A DNA stretch of 9,416 bases from assembly GCA_046537875.1 (NCBI GenBank), contig JBKHJZ010000129.1, positions 1-9,416 on the forward strand, in the 5' to 3' direction. Within the stretch, counting starts at the first letter, position 1. Every line of letters starts with the position of its first letter. This document shows positions 1 through 6,738 of this stretch, piece by piece. Source of the DNA: JBKHJZ01 sp046537875 (lineage in GTDB: Bacteria; Actinomycetota; Acidimicrobiia; Acidimicrobiales; VFJN01). Below the pieces are notes generated by a model. That model made no database searches and was not told the DNA's origin. It was given only the letters and a program-made list of their open reading frames with translations. A program made the translations under genes and the position numbers.

Positions 1-102
1 CAGCGGCGCAGCCGCGGGATGTGCGCCGGCCGGCACGGTGCCCGCTGCGGCCAGGCACGCAACCGTGGCGAGCGCGACCAGGAGGGCCAGCAGGGGGCGC
101 AT
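1..102 (-). CDS. N-terminus of a probable secreted protein (partial, runs off left edge)
   Basis: The frame opens with ATG at 102-100 and stays open to the window edge, giving 34 residues. The start MRPLLALLVALATVACLAAA has a basic residue followed by an Ala/Leu/Val core of about 18 residues, then GTVPAGA-HP. This is a typical Sec signal peptide with a possible signal peptidase I site after AGA (residues 25-27). Cys16 lies inside the hydrophobic core and the surroundings are a poor lipobox, so a lipoprotein is less likely. There is no clear Shine-Dalgarno sequence. Instead, TTGACG (138-133) and GACCAT (114-109) lie 18 bases apart on the minus strand and end six bases before the ATG, so a leaderless mRNA is possible. 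The mature protein is outside the window and its function cannot be stated. The gene points the same way as the aldehyde dehydrogenase, 83 bases downstream of its stop codon. Confidence 0.5.
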   Translation of the reverse strand, partial: MRPLLALLVALATVACLAAAGTVPAGAHPAAAPL

Positions 103-108
103 GCGATC

Positions 109-138
109 ATGGTCCGACCGCCCGGCGAGTGCCGTCAA
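109..138 (-). promoter_or_regulatory. Candidate leaderless promoter for the secreted-protein gene
   Basis: On the minus strand TTGACG (138-133) matches the -35 consensus. It is followed after 18 bases by GACCAT (114-109), a weak -10 match. Transcription would begin at or next to the ATG at 102, which fits the missing ribosome binding site. This is inferred from spacing only. Confidence 0.25.
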
Positions 139-185
139 ACCGGCGCCCGGCGGCGGCCAGGTGGGGCCCGTGCGGCCGGTCCCGG

Positions 186-1640
186 TCAGGTGGGTGGCTG
201 GTGGTCTGCGGGGAGCACGATCGACTTGGTCTCGAGGTACGCCGACAGGCCCTCGGGCCCGAGCTCCCGGCCCACGCCGGAGGCCTTGAACCCACCGAAC
301 GGGTTCCTCAGGTCGAGCGTGCCGAACTGGTTGACCCCGTAGGTGCCCGTGCGGACCCGGCGGGCGACGCCGATCCCCCGCTCGACGTCGGCGGTCCACA
401 CCGAACCCGACAGGCCGTAGTCGCTGTCGTTGGCGATGCGCACGGCGTCGTCCTCGTCGTCGTACGGGATCACCGCCAGCACCGGACCGAAGATCTCCTC
501 CTGAGCGATGGTCATGCCGTTGTCGACGTCCACGAACAGGGTCGGCTCGACGTACCAGCCCCGGTCGAGCCCGGCCGGCCGGCCGCCGCCCACCGCGAGC
601 CTCGCGCCCTCCGACCGGCCCTTCTCGATGTAGCCCATCACCCGGTCGCGCTGGCGCTCGGCCACCAGCGGGCCCACGGCGACCGACGGATCGGACGGGT
701 CGCCGACCGTCGAGCCGGAGACCGCACCGGCCACCGCCTCGACCACCTCGTCGTAGCGCGCCCGGGGGGCGAGGATCCGCGTCTGCGCGATGCAGGCCTC
801 GCCGTTGTTCATGAGCGCGTTCGGCATCAGCATCGGCATCGTCGACGCCAGGTCGGCGTCGTCGAGCACGATCGCCGCGGACTTGCCGCCGAGCTCGAGG
901 GTGCAGCGCTTCAGCATCTCGCCGCAGATGGCCCCGACGCGCCGGCCGGCGGCCGTGGAACCGGTGAAGCCCACCTTGTCGACGCCGGGGTGGCGCACCA
1001 GGTGTTCGCCCACCTCCCGCCCCGCAGGGAGGATCGACACCATGCCCTTCGGCATCCCGACCTCGTCGAGCACCTCACCCAGCAGGTAGCCGTCGAGCGG
1101 CGTCTCCGGCGACGGCTTCAGGATCATCGGCGAGCCGGCCGCCAGCGCGGCGCCGAGCTTGAGGGTCACGATGAACAGCGGGACGTTCCACGGGATGATC
1201 CCGGCCGAGACGCCGACGGGCTCCTTGCGGACCATCACCGGTCCCAGAGCCCCGGGCCGGACCTCCTCGAACGGGAAGCTCCGGGTCAGCTCGGCCCAGC
1301 CGTCGAGCACCATCGTCGACGACAGCACCTGGCCCATGAGCGCCCAGCTCGACGGTGAGCCCATCTCGCCGGTGATCGTGTCGGCGAACTCCTGCGCCCG
1401 GGCCTGGATCGCCTGGCTGAGCTTCGTGATCATCTCCGCCCGCTCGTCGGGGCTCAGCTGCGGGTACGGGCCTGCCAGCGCCGCCCTGGCGGCCGCGACC
1501 GCGGCGTCGATGTCGGCGGGCGAGGCCTCGGGCACCCGGGCGATGACCTCTTCCGTGGCGGGGCTGATCACCTCGATCGTCTCGGTGCCCGCCGGCGCCA
1601 CCCACTCGCCGCCGATGTACAGCGTGTCCTTGGTCTGCAT
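186..1640 (-). CDS. Aldehyde dehydrogenase family protein (NAD(P)-dependent)
   Basis: This is a 484-residue cytosolic enzyme, close to the usual length of the ALDH superfamily, that oxidises an aldehyde to the carboxylic acid with NAD(P)+. The family motifs occur in order: PWN with the oxyanion-hole Asn152, cofactor-binding Lys175 in KPSPETP, GFTGST (224-229), the general-base Glu249 in LELGGKS, the nucleophile Cys283 in NNGEAC, EEIFGPV (381-387) and NPFGGFKASGVGRE (446-459). Glu281 replaces the common Gln of NxGQxC, a known variation. The start at 1640 is chosen because GGGAGG lies about seven bases upstream. An ATG at 1676 would add 12 residues but has poorer spacing. The open frame continues further upstream across the P450 promoter and into its coding region, and that part is not coding. 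The gene is divergent from a P450 gene across 96 bases, which suggests the enzyme may oxidise a P450-derived aldehyde or alcohol product. The substrate cannot be read from the sequence. Confidence 0.95.
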   Translation of the reverse strand: MQTKDTLYIGGEWVAPAGTETIEVISPATEEVIARVPEASPADIDAAVAAARAALAGPYPQLSPDERAEMITKLSQAIQARAQEFADTITGEMGSPSSWALMGQVLSSTMVLDGWAELTRSFPFEEVRPGALGPVMVRKEPVGVSAGIIPWNVPLFIVTLKLGAALAAGSPMILKPSPETPLDGYLLGEVLDEVGMPKGMVSILPAGREVGEHLVRHPGVDKVGFTGSTAAGRRVGAICGEMLKRCTLELGGKSAAIVLDDADLASTMPMLMPNALMNNGEACIAQTRILAPRARYDEVVEAVAGAVSGSTVGDPSDPSVAVGPLVAERQRDRVMGYIEKGRSEGARLAVGGGRPAGLDRGWYVEPTLFVDVDNGMTIAQEEIFGPVLAVIPYDDEDDAVRIANDSDYGLSGSVWTADVERGIGVARRVRTGTYGVNQFGTLDLRNPFGGFKASGVGRELGPEGLSAYLETKSIVLPADHQPPT

Positions 1641-1684
1641 GGGGCCTCCCTGGCCGGGGTCGAGGCCGCCCTTCATCGGGCGGA

Positions 1685-1703
1685 ACACCTGAAACGGTGT
1701 CAG
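1685..1703. promoter_or_regulatory. Candidate operator between the aldehyde dehydrogenase and P450 genes
   Basis: Two overlapping inverted repeats are visible: ACACC-N6-GGTGT (1685-1700) and CTGA-N7-TCAG (1689-1703). Dyads of this size often bind dimeric repressors such as TetR-family proteins, many of which control P450 genes in Actinobacteria. The site lies just upstream of a TATCGT -10 candidate (1705-1710) for the P450 gene, a position where a bound repressor would block RNA polymerase. No regulator gene lies beside it in the window, so the cognate protein is unknown. Confidence 0.4.
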
Positions 1704-1704
1704 A

Positions 1705-1710
1705 TATCGT
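1705..1710 (+). promoter_or_regulatory. Candidate -10 element for the P450 gene
   Basis: TATCGT fits the actinobacterial TANNNT pattern. It would start transcription near 1717, leaving a short leader that contains a GGGGGGAA ribosome binding site just before the ATG at 1737. There is no convincing -35 hexamer, so an activator or an extended -10 may be needed if the element is real. Confidence 0.3.
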
Positions 1711-1736
1711 GCCACGCGCCACACCGGGGGGAACCC

Positions 1737-2948
1737 ATGGAGCCCGCTGCCCCACACGACCTGATCAGCCCGGTGCTCGACGAGGGCTTCCTCGCGGGCG
1801 ACCCGTTCCCGCGGCTGGCCCGGCTCCGGGCCGAGGCCCCGGTGGCGTTCGACGCCGACCGGGGACTGTGGGTGCTGTCGCGCCACGCGGACGTCACCCG
1901 GGCCTCGCGCGACCCGGCCACGTTCTGCTCGGGCAGGGGCGTCCTCGTCCAGGAGATCGGCGCCGAGTACGACTCGCCGCCGACGATGATGCACACCGAC
2001 CCGCCCGCGCACACCCGCTACCGCAAGCTGGTCCAGCCGGCGTTCGCCCCCGCGGTCATGCACGCGCTGGACCGGTCCGTCCGGGCGCGGGCCGAGCGTG
2101 CGGTGGCGGCGCTGCCGGCCGGCGAGCCGGTGGACGTCGTGGCCGAGCTGGCCGTGCCGTTCCCGCTCCGGGTCATCAGCGACCTGCTCGGCATCCCCGA
2201 GGACGACTGGCCGCGCTTCTACGAGTGGTCCGAGGCGGCGATCCCCGGGGCGACCGACTGGCCGGAGGAGCGCATCGCCGAGCTGATGGCGGAGATGACC
2301 ACGTATCTCGTGTCGACCGCGGCGCAGCGCCGGGCCGATCCGCGGGACGACGTCATCTCGCTGCTCGCCACGGTGGAGATCGACGGCGAGCGCCTCGACG
2401 ACACCGAGCTGGCGATGTTCCTCGTGCAGTTGCTGGTGGCCGGCAACGAGACCACCCGCAACGCGCTGTCCGGCGGGCTGGTCGCACTCGCACGGAGCCC
2501 GGAGCAGTGGGCTGCGCTCCGGGCGGCCCGCGACCCGGGAGGGCTCGCCGCCGGTGCGACCCTCGACACCGCGGTCGACGAGGTGCTCCGGTGGACCACG
2601 CCGGTCGTCTACTTCATGCGCACGACCACCCGCGACGTCGACGTGTCGGGCACGACCATCCCCGCCGGATCACCGGTCGTGCTGCACTACCTGTCGGCCA
2701 ACCGGGACGAGGCGGAGTTCGGCCCGACCGCCGACCGGTTCGACGTCGCCCGGTCCCCGAACCACCACCTCGCGTTCGGCTCGGGGCCGCACCACTGCCT
2801 GGGCGCCGCCCTAGCCCGGCTCGAGCTGCGGGCCATGCTCCACGCAGTCGGGGCCCGGTTCGGCCGGATCGAGCCCGCCGGACCGGTGGAGCGCTCGATG
2901 TCCCTGGTGATCGCCGGCGTGCGCCGGGCCCCGTTGGTGCTCTCCTAG
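1737..2948 (+). CDS. Cytochrome P450 (soluble bacterial class I type)
   Basis: This 403-residue haem monooxygenase has no membrane anchor and the usual bacterial CYP length. The HTDPPAHTRYRKLVQPAF segment (86-103) is the conserved C-helix region. The I-helix oxygen-activation motif is AGNETT (235-240), with Asn in the place more often taken by His or Gly. ExxR is E282-VL-R285, and the haem loop FGSGPHHCLG (347-356) has axial ligand Cys354. A strong ribosome binding site, GGGGGGAA, precedes the ATG by four to five bases. Class I enzymes need a ferredoxin and a reductase, and neither is in the window. The likely reaction is hydroxylation of a hydrophobic substrate such as a lipid, terpene or sterol side chain, inferred from the class and from the divergent aldehyde dehydrogenase. 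The CYP family number and substrate cannot be assigned by eye. The gene ends 32 bases before a large palindrome. Confidence 0.97.
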   Translation: MEPAAPHDLISPVLDEGFLAGDPFPRLARLRAEAPVAFDADRGLWVLSRHADVTRASRDPATFCSGRGVLVQEIGAEYDSPPTMMHTDPPAHTRYRKLVQPAFAPAVMHALDRSVRARAERAVAALPAGEPVDVVAELAVPFPLRVISDLLGIPEDDWPRFYEWSEAAIPGATDWPEERIAELMAEMTTYLVSTAAQRRADPRDDVISLLATVEIDGERLDDTELAMFLVQLLVAGNETTRNALSGGLVALARSPEQWAALRAARDPGGLAAGATLDTAVDEVLRWTTPVVYFMRTTTRDVDVSGTTIPAGSPVVLHYLSANRDEAEFGPTADRFDVARSPNHHLAFGSGPHHCLGAALARLELRAMLHAVGARFGRIEPAGPVERSMSLVIAGVRRAPLVLS

Positions 2949-2980
2949 CGTGACCGCCACGCCGCCCGGCCCGTACGCGG

Positions 2981-3029
2981 CTTTTGGACGCGGATGTGGT
3001 TGCTGAGCAACCAGATTCGCGTCCAAAAG
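2981..3029. repeat. 49-nt near-perfect palindrome between convergent genes
   Basis: The palindrome is centred on G3005. The outer arms CTTTTGGACGCG (2981-2992) and CGCGTCCAAAAG (3018-3029) are perfect complements. The inner part GGTTGCTGAGCAACC (2998-3012) is a perfect 15-base dyad. Of the 24 pairs only two fail: G2993/T3017, a G-U wobble in RNA, and G2996/G3014. As RNA it would form a long rod with a three-base loop. It lies between the P450 stop and the acetoacetyl-CoA synthetase stop, so a bidirectional terminator is the simplest reading. However, neither strand has a U-tract after the stem. The T-run is inside the 5' arm and the 3' end reads AAAAGG. A dispersed REP-like repeat or a protein-binding site are alternatives. 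Confidence 0.85.
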
Positions 3030-3030
3030 G

Positions 3031-3047
3031 CCCGAGCACTGCTCCGG
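3031..3047. repeat. Second small inverted repeat beside the 49-nt palindrome
   Basis: The sequence CC-C-GAGCA-C-TGCTC-C-GG is a dyad centred on C3039. It has five perfect inner pairs and two more pairs outside one mismatch, and it begins one base after the larger palindrome. Two stem-loops in tandem between convergent stops fit a compound transcription end. The remaining bases to 3079 show nothing recognisable. Confidence 0.4.
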
Positions 3048-3079
3048 GAGACCGCGTCACCCGGCGGCGACTCCCCCGG

Positions 3080-5062
3080 TCAGACCGCCCGGTGGCTGAC
3101 GTAGGCGTCGAGGGTCTCCGGGTTGGCGAGGCTCCCCCGGCTGGCCGCCGCCTCCGGGTCGGCGCCGGCGAGGATCCGCTTCACCGGTACCTCGAGCTTC
3201 TTGCCCGACAGCGTGCGGGGGACGCCCGGCACCTCGTGGATCTCGTCGGGCACGTGGCGGGGCGACAGCTCCCGGCGCAGCGCCCCGGCGATCCGCCCCC
3301 GCAACGCCTCGTCGAGCACGGCGCCCCCGGCCGGCGCGACGAACAGGACCAGGCGCCCCGGCCCACCACCGTCGTCCTCGAGGTGGACCACCAGGCTGTC
3401 GGCCACCTCCGGCAGGGCCTCGACCACCGAGTAGAGCTCGGCCGTGCCCATCCGGACGCCGCCGCGGTTCAGGGTGGCGTCCGACCGGCCGGTGATCAGG
3501 CAGGCACCATCCTCGTAGACGGTGATCCAGTCGCCGTGGGTCCAGACACCGGGATGGTCCTCGAAGTACGCGGCCCGGTAGCGCGAGCCGTCCTCGTCGC
3601 CCCACAGCCCCACCGGCATCGACGGCATCGGTGCGGTGACCACGAGCTCGCCCTGCTCGCCCACCACCGGGCGGCCGAGGTCGTCGAACGCCTCGGCCTT
3701 CACCCCCAGGTAGCGGCACGAGATCTCCCCCGCCCGCACCGGCACCAGCGGGCACCCGCCCACGAACGCCGTGCAGACATCGGTGCCCCCGCTGATCGAC
3801 GACAGCAGCAGGTCGTCGCCCACCGCCTCGTAGACCCACCGGAACCCTTCCGGGGGCAGCGGGGCGCCGGTCGACCCCACGCCGCGCAGGGCCGCCAGGT
3901 CCGCGAGCTGCCTCGGCACCACGCCGGCCTTGCGGCAGGCCATCAGGAACGGCGCCGACGTCCCGAAGAACGTCACGCCCTCCTCCGCCGCCATCCGCCA
4001 CAGCGCCCCGAGATCGGGGGCGCCCGGATCACCGTCGAACAGCACCACCGTGGCGCCCACGAGCAGCCCCGACACCAGGTAGTTCCACATCATCCAGCCG
4101 GTGGTGGAGAACCAGAAGAAGCGGTCGCCCGGGCCGAGGTCGTTGTGCAGCGAGAGCACCTTGTGGTGCTCGAGCAGGATCCCGCCGTGGCCGTGCACGA
4201 TGGGCTTGGGCAGGCCCGTGGTCCCCGACGAGTACAGGACGTACAGCGGGTGGTCGAACGGCACCGGATCCGCCGGGGGCCGGCCCCCGTCGTGGGCGCC
4301 GTCGCCGCCCACGCCACCCTCGGCGAGCAGCTCGCTCCAGGACACGGTGTCGGGCAGGCGGACGTCGGGGTCGAGGTACGGAACGGCCACGACGGAGCGC
4401 AGCGAGGGCAGCGCCGACCGGATCGCGGCGAGCTCCTCGCGGCGGTCGACCGCCTTCCCCCCGTACCGGTAGCCGTCGACGGTCAGCAGCACCACCGGCT
4501 CGATCTGGCGGAGCCGGTCGACGACGCTGCGGGTGCCGAACTCGGGGGCACACGACGACCACACGGCGCCGAGGCTGGCGGTGGCCAGCAGGGCGACGAC
4601 CGTCTCGGGGATGTTGGGCAGGTACGCCGCCACCCGGTCGCCCGGTCCCACCCCCAGCCGCCGGAGGCCCGCCCGGCACCGGGCCACCTGGTCGCGCAGA
4701 TCGGCCATCGACAGCTCGACCCGATCGCGTGTCTGTGACCGGCCGACGACGGCCGGACCGCTCGGCTCGGATCGCAGCGCGTGGTGCGCGTAGTTGAGCT
4801 CGACACCGGGGAACCACCTGGTGCCGGGCATGCGCTCGTCGACGAGCGCCGCCCCCACCGGGCTGGCCGACTCGAGCGCGAAGTGATCCCAGATCGAGCG
4901 CCAGAAGTCATCGAGCTCGTCGACCGACCACCGCCACAGCTCGTGGTAGTCGCCGACACCGAGGCCGCGCTCGGAGGCCAGCCACGACATGTAGCGACCG
5001 ATGCGGCTGCGCTCGTGGACGTCGGGCGGTGGCTGCCAGAGGATCTCGCCGCGGTCACCCAT
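3080..5062 (-). CDS. Acetoacetyl-CoA synthetase (acetoacetate-CoA ligase)
   Basis: This 660-residue cytosolic enzyme of the ANL adenylating superfamily activates acetoacetate with ATP and CoA to acetoacetyl-CoA, AMP and PPi. It feeds ketone-body carbon from leucine or fatty-acid breakdown into thiolase or biosynthesis. The N-terminus (LWQPPPDVHERSRIGRYMSW, 9-28) and the length fit the acetoacetate ligases rather than ordinary acetyl-CoA synthetases. Visible motifs are the P-loop YSSGTTGLPK (277-286), TTGWMMWNYL (320-329), SGGTD (424-428), HGDW (509-512), GRSDATLNRGGVR (525-537) and the C-terminal catalytic-lysine motif LSGKKLEVPVK (K621/K622). The ATG at 5062 is chosen because homology begins immediately after it. 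The open frame continues upstream to about 5539, but that part overlaps the oppositely oriented PlsY-like gene and looks unlike the family. There is no ribosome binding site, and a TACCGT element ends six bases before the ATG. Confidence 0.95.
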   Translation of the reverse strand: MGDRGEILWQPPPDVHERSRIGRYMSWLASERGLGVGDYHELWRWSVDELDDFWRSIWDHFALESASPVGAALVDERMPGTRWFPGVELNYAHHALRSEPSGPAVVGRSQTRDRVELSMADLRDQVARCRAGLRRLGVGPGDRVAAYLPNIPETVVALLATASLGAVWSSCAPEFGTRSVVDRLRQIEPVVLLTVDGYRYGGKAVDRREELAAIRSALPSLRSVVAVPYLDPDVRLPDTVSWSELLAEGGVGGDGAHDGGRPPADPVPFDHPLYVLYSSGTTGLPKPIVHGHGGILLEHHKVLSLHNDLGPGDRFFWFSTTGWMMWNYLVSGLLVGATVVLFDGDPGAPDLGALWRMAAEEGVTFFGTSAPFLMACRKAGVVPRQLADLAALRGVGSTGAPLPPEGFRWVYEAVGDDLLLSSISGGTDVCTAFVGGCPLVPVRAGEISCRYLGVKAEAFDDLGRPVVGEQGELVVTAPMPSMPVGLWGDEDGSRYRAAYFEDHPGVWTHGDWITVYEDGACLITGRSDATLNRGGVRMGTAELYSVVEALPEVADSLVVHLEDDGGGPGRLVLFVAPAGGAVLDEALRGRIAGALRRELSPRHVPDEIHEVPGVPRTLSGKKLEVPVKRILAGADPEAAASRGSLANPETLDAYVSHRAV

Positions 5063-5068
5063 GCCGCC

Positions 5069-5074
5069 ACGGTA
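5069..5074 (-). promoter_or_regulatory. Candidate -10 element giving a leaderless acetoacetyl-CoA synthetase mRNA
   Basis: On the minus strand TACCGT (TANNNT pattern) occupies positions -12 to -7 relative to the ATG at 5062. Transcription from it would start at or next to the A of the start codon. Leaderless mRNAs with this arrangement are common in Actinobacteria, and no Shine-Dalgarno sequence is present here. No clear -35 hexamer is seen. Confidence 0.35.
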
Positions 5075-5161
5075 CGCCGTCGAGCGTTCGCCGGAGCCGG
5101 GGCATGCCACCGCACTCTCCCCACCGGATCCATCGACCACCGCTGCGTGCGGCGGTTGTAG

Positions 5162-5185
5162 CGTCGACGGAATCGTCGACGGAGG
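5162..5185 (+). repeat. Tandem 12-bp direct repeat upstream of the PlsY-like gene
   Basis: CGTCGACGGAAT (5162-5173) is followed directly by CGTCGACGGAGG (5174-5185). Ten bases are identical, and each copy contains the GTCGAC dyad. The second copy runs into the ribosome binding site GGAGGAG (5181-5187). A TAGCGT sequence (5159-5164) just upstream is a possible weak -10. The repeat could be a protein site over the transcription start or simply chance in GC-rich DNA. Confidence 0.35.
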
Positions 5186-5191
5186 AGTCGA

Positions 5192-5917
5192 GTGCCACGG
5201 GCCACGCGCAGTGACCGACCGTCGGGCCTCGCCGCCCGGGCCGCGCCCACGGGCCCGGCTCGTGGCGGCGCCGGGGCCGCGGCCGCGATCGGCGCCGCCT
5301 GGCTGGCAGGAGCTGTCCCCTTCTCGAACCTCGTGGCACGGCAACGGGCGGGCGTCGATCTCCGCCACGTAGGCGGCGGCACGGTCTCGGGCACCGCGCT
5401 CCACGGGGTCGCGGGGTTCGGCCCGCTCGCCGTGGCCGGCATCTGCGACGTGGCCAAGGGGGCGACCGGTCCCCTCCTCGCCGGCCGGGATCGCCCGTAC
5501 CTGGCCGCCGCCGCCACCGCTGCGGGCATCGCGGGCCACAACTGGTCACCGTTCCTGCGCGGTGCCGGGGGTCGCGGGGTCTCGGTGGCCCTGGGCGCGC
5601 TGACGGTGAGGAACTGGCCGGGCACCGTCGTGCTCGCGGTGGGCCTGGCGGCGGGACGGCTCGCCCGCCAGACCGGGCTCGGCTCGTTCGTCGCCGACGT
5701 CGCCCTCGTCCCCACGCTCGCTGCCACCAGGGGGCGCCCGGGCGCGTGCATGGGGGTGGCGGTCACCGGCGTGCTGCTGGCCAAGCGCCTGGCGGGCAAC
5801 AGGCCACCGGACAGGCCGACCTGGCGTGCCTACGCCGAGCGCCTGCTGTTCGACCGCGACCTCGACGAGCGCCCCGCCGCGGGTCCGTCGGAGCCAGCCG
5901 CGCGGACCGTGCCGTGA
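5192..5917 (+). CDS. PlsY-like integral membrane protein (glycerol-3-phosphate acyltransferase family, divergent)
   Basis: The protein has 241 residues with several hydrophobic segments. PlsY moves an acyl group from acyl-phosphate to glycerol-3-phosphate at the inner membrane. Family landmarks are AGAVPFSNL (39-47; family GSIPFGYL), DLR (56-58), CDVAKGA (85-91; family DxxKGA) and GHNWSPFLRGAGGRGVS (115-131; family GHxFPxFLxFKGGKGVA, the phosphate-binding loop). The GSGNxGATN segment of motif 1 reads GGGTVSGTA (61-69), so the Ser and both Asn are gone. The C-terminal motif 3 lacks its His and has no clear HxxN...E pattern. It may therefore be a non-canonical acyltransferase with another donor or acceptor, or inactive. 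An Arg/Ala-rich stretch of about 25 residues precedes the first helix, and an acidic Pro-rich tail ends the protein. The GTG start is set by GGAGGAG (5181-5187) five bases upstream. The stop overlaps the next start by four bases (GTGA), so it is coupled to the DegV gene. Confidence 0.72.
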   Translation: MPRATRSDRPSGLAARAAPTGPARGGAGAAAAIGAAWLAGAVPFSNLVARQRAGVDLRHVGGGTVSGTALHGVAGFGPLAVAGICDVAKGATGPLLAGRDRPYLAAAATAAGIAGHNWSPFLRGAGGRGVSVALGALTVRNWPGTVVLAVGLAAGRLARQTGLGSFVADVALVPTLAATRGRPGACMGVAVTGVLLAKRLAGNRPPDRPTWRAYAERLLFDRDLDERPAAGPSEPAARTVP

Positions 5918-6738
5918 CCGTCACGGTGGTGACCGACAGCGCCGCCGCCCTCACCCCCGAGGTGGCGGAGCGCTACGGCGTGCACGTCGTGCCGCTCGTG
6001 GTGCACATCGGCACCGACCGGTACCGTGACGGGGAGATCGGTCTCGACGACCTGGTCGCACGGTTCGACGAGCCGATCTCCACATCGGCCCCCTCCCCCG
6101 GCGAGTTCCTCACCGTGATCGAGCCCGCGGCCGCCGAGGGCCCGGTGCTCGTGCTGACCATCAACTCCCGCATGTCGAGCACCTACCAGTCGGCCGTCAT
6201 CGCCGCCCAGAGCCTGGGTGACCGGGCCACCGTGGTCGACACCGGCACGGCAGCCGGCGCCGAGGCCCTGGTGGTGCTCGCCGCAGCCCGCGCGGCACGA
6301 GACGGCGCCGACCTCGCACGCGTGACCGCGGTGGCCCGCGACGTGTCGACGCGGGTGCGGCTGGTGGCGACCGTCGACGACCTCGAGCGCCTCGCCAAGT
6401 CCGGGCGGGTGCCAGAAGCCGCGCGCTGGATCGGCGACCGGCTCGGTGTCCAACCGCTCTTCGAGCTCCGGGACGGCAGCCCCCGCCCCCTGCGCCCGGC
6501 GTTCAGCCGGTCGGTCGCCCTCGACCGGATCGTGCAGCGGTGCGCCGCCGCCGACGATGCCACCGGCCCTCTCCACGTGGTGGTGCTCCACGCCCTCGAC
6601 ACCGAGGCCGCCGACGTGCTCGTCGCCCGGGTCGGCGAGCTGCAACCGGCCACGTGCATCGTCGGCCCGTTCAGCCCGGTCATGGTCGCGCACACCGGTC
6701 GGGGGCTCGCCGGGCTCGCGTGGTGGCGCGAGCCGTGA
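5914..6738 (+). CDS. DegV family fatty-acid-binding protein (FakB-like)
   Basis: This 274-residue protein has normal DegV length. DegV proteins bind a long-chain fatty acid, and characterised members (FakB) present it to the kinase FakA to make acyl-phosphate. Visible landmarks are the N-terminal VTVVTDSAAAL (3-13), VHVVPLVVHIG (23-33), TSAPSPGEF (57-65; family TSQPSPxxF), LTINSRMSSTYQSA (81-94; carboxylate-binding Ser region), LERLAKSGRVP (157-167; family LxxLKKGGRI) and the C-terminal VAHTGRGLAGLAW (258-270; family HxGPGxxGxxW). The GTG at 5914 lies in a GTGA overlap with the upstream stop and is where homology begins. The open frame extends in-frame to 5746 with an Arg-rich sequence that only shadows the PlsY-like gene. 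No FakA-like kinase is in the window. The pairing with a PlsY relative suggests a role in acyl-phosphate or phospholipid metabolism, by inference. Confidence 0.93.
   Translation: MTVTVVTDSAAALTPEVAERYGVHVVPLVVHIGTDRYRDGEIGLDDLVARFDEPISTSAPSPGEFLTVIEPAAAEGPVLVLTINSRMSSTYQSAVIAAQSLGDRATVVDTGTAAGAEALVVLAAARAARDGADLARVTAVARDVSTRVRLVATVDDLERLAKSGRVPEAARWIGDRLGVQPLFELRDGSPRPLRPAFSRSVALDRIVQRCAAADDATGPLHVVVLHALDTEAADVLVARVGELQPATCIVGPFSPVMVAHTGRGLAGLAWWREP

Noticed and set aside
21..1358. Long open frame (445 codons) on the plus strand
   Set aside because: It lies antisense to the well-supported aldehyde dehydrogenase. The product is Arg/His/Pro-rich with no domain, as expected when GC-rich coding DNA is read on the other strand.
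1641..2063. N-terminal extension of the aldehyde dehydrogenase frame across the P450 gene
   Set aside because: The P450 N-terminus is clearly coded on the other strand here. The dehydrogenase has a good ribosome binding site at 1640.
2984..4738. Open frame of 584 codons on the plus strand, starting inside the palindrome
   Set aside because: It is antisense to acetoacetyl-CoA synthetase. Its composition is biased to Arg, His and Asp with no motif, so it is a shadow of the real gene.
5063..5539. N-terminal extension of the acetoacetyl-CoA synthetase frame
   Set aside because: The extension is low-complexity Arg/Gly-rich sequence that overlaps the PlsY-like gene. Family similarity begins at the ATG at 5062.
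5746..5913. Upstream in-frame start for the DegV protein
   Set aside because: The added 56 residues are Arg-rich, out of frame with the PlsY-like gene and unlike the DegV family. The GTGA overlap at 5914 gives the better start.
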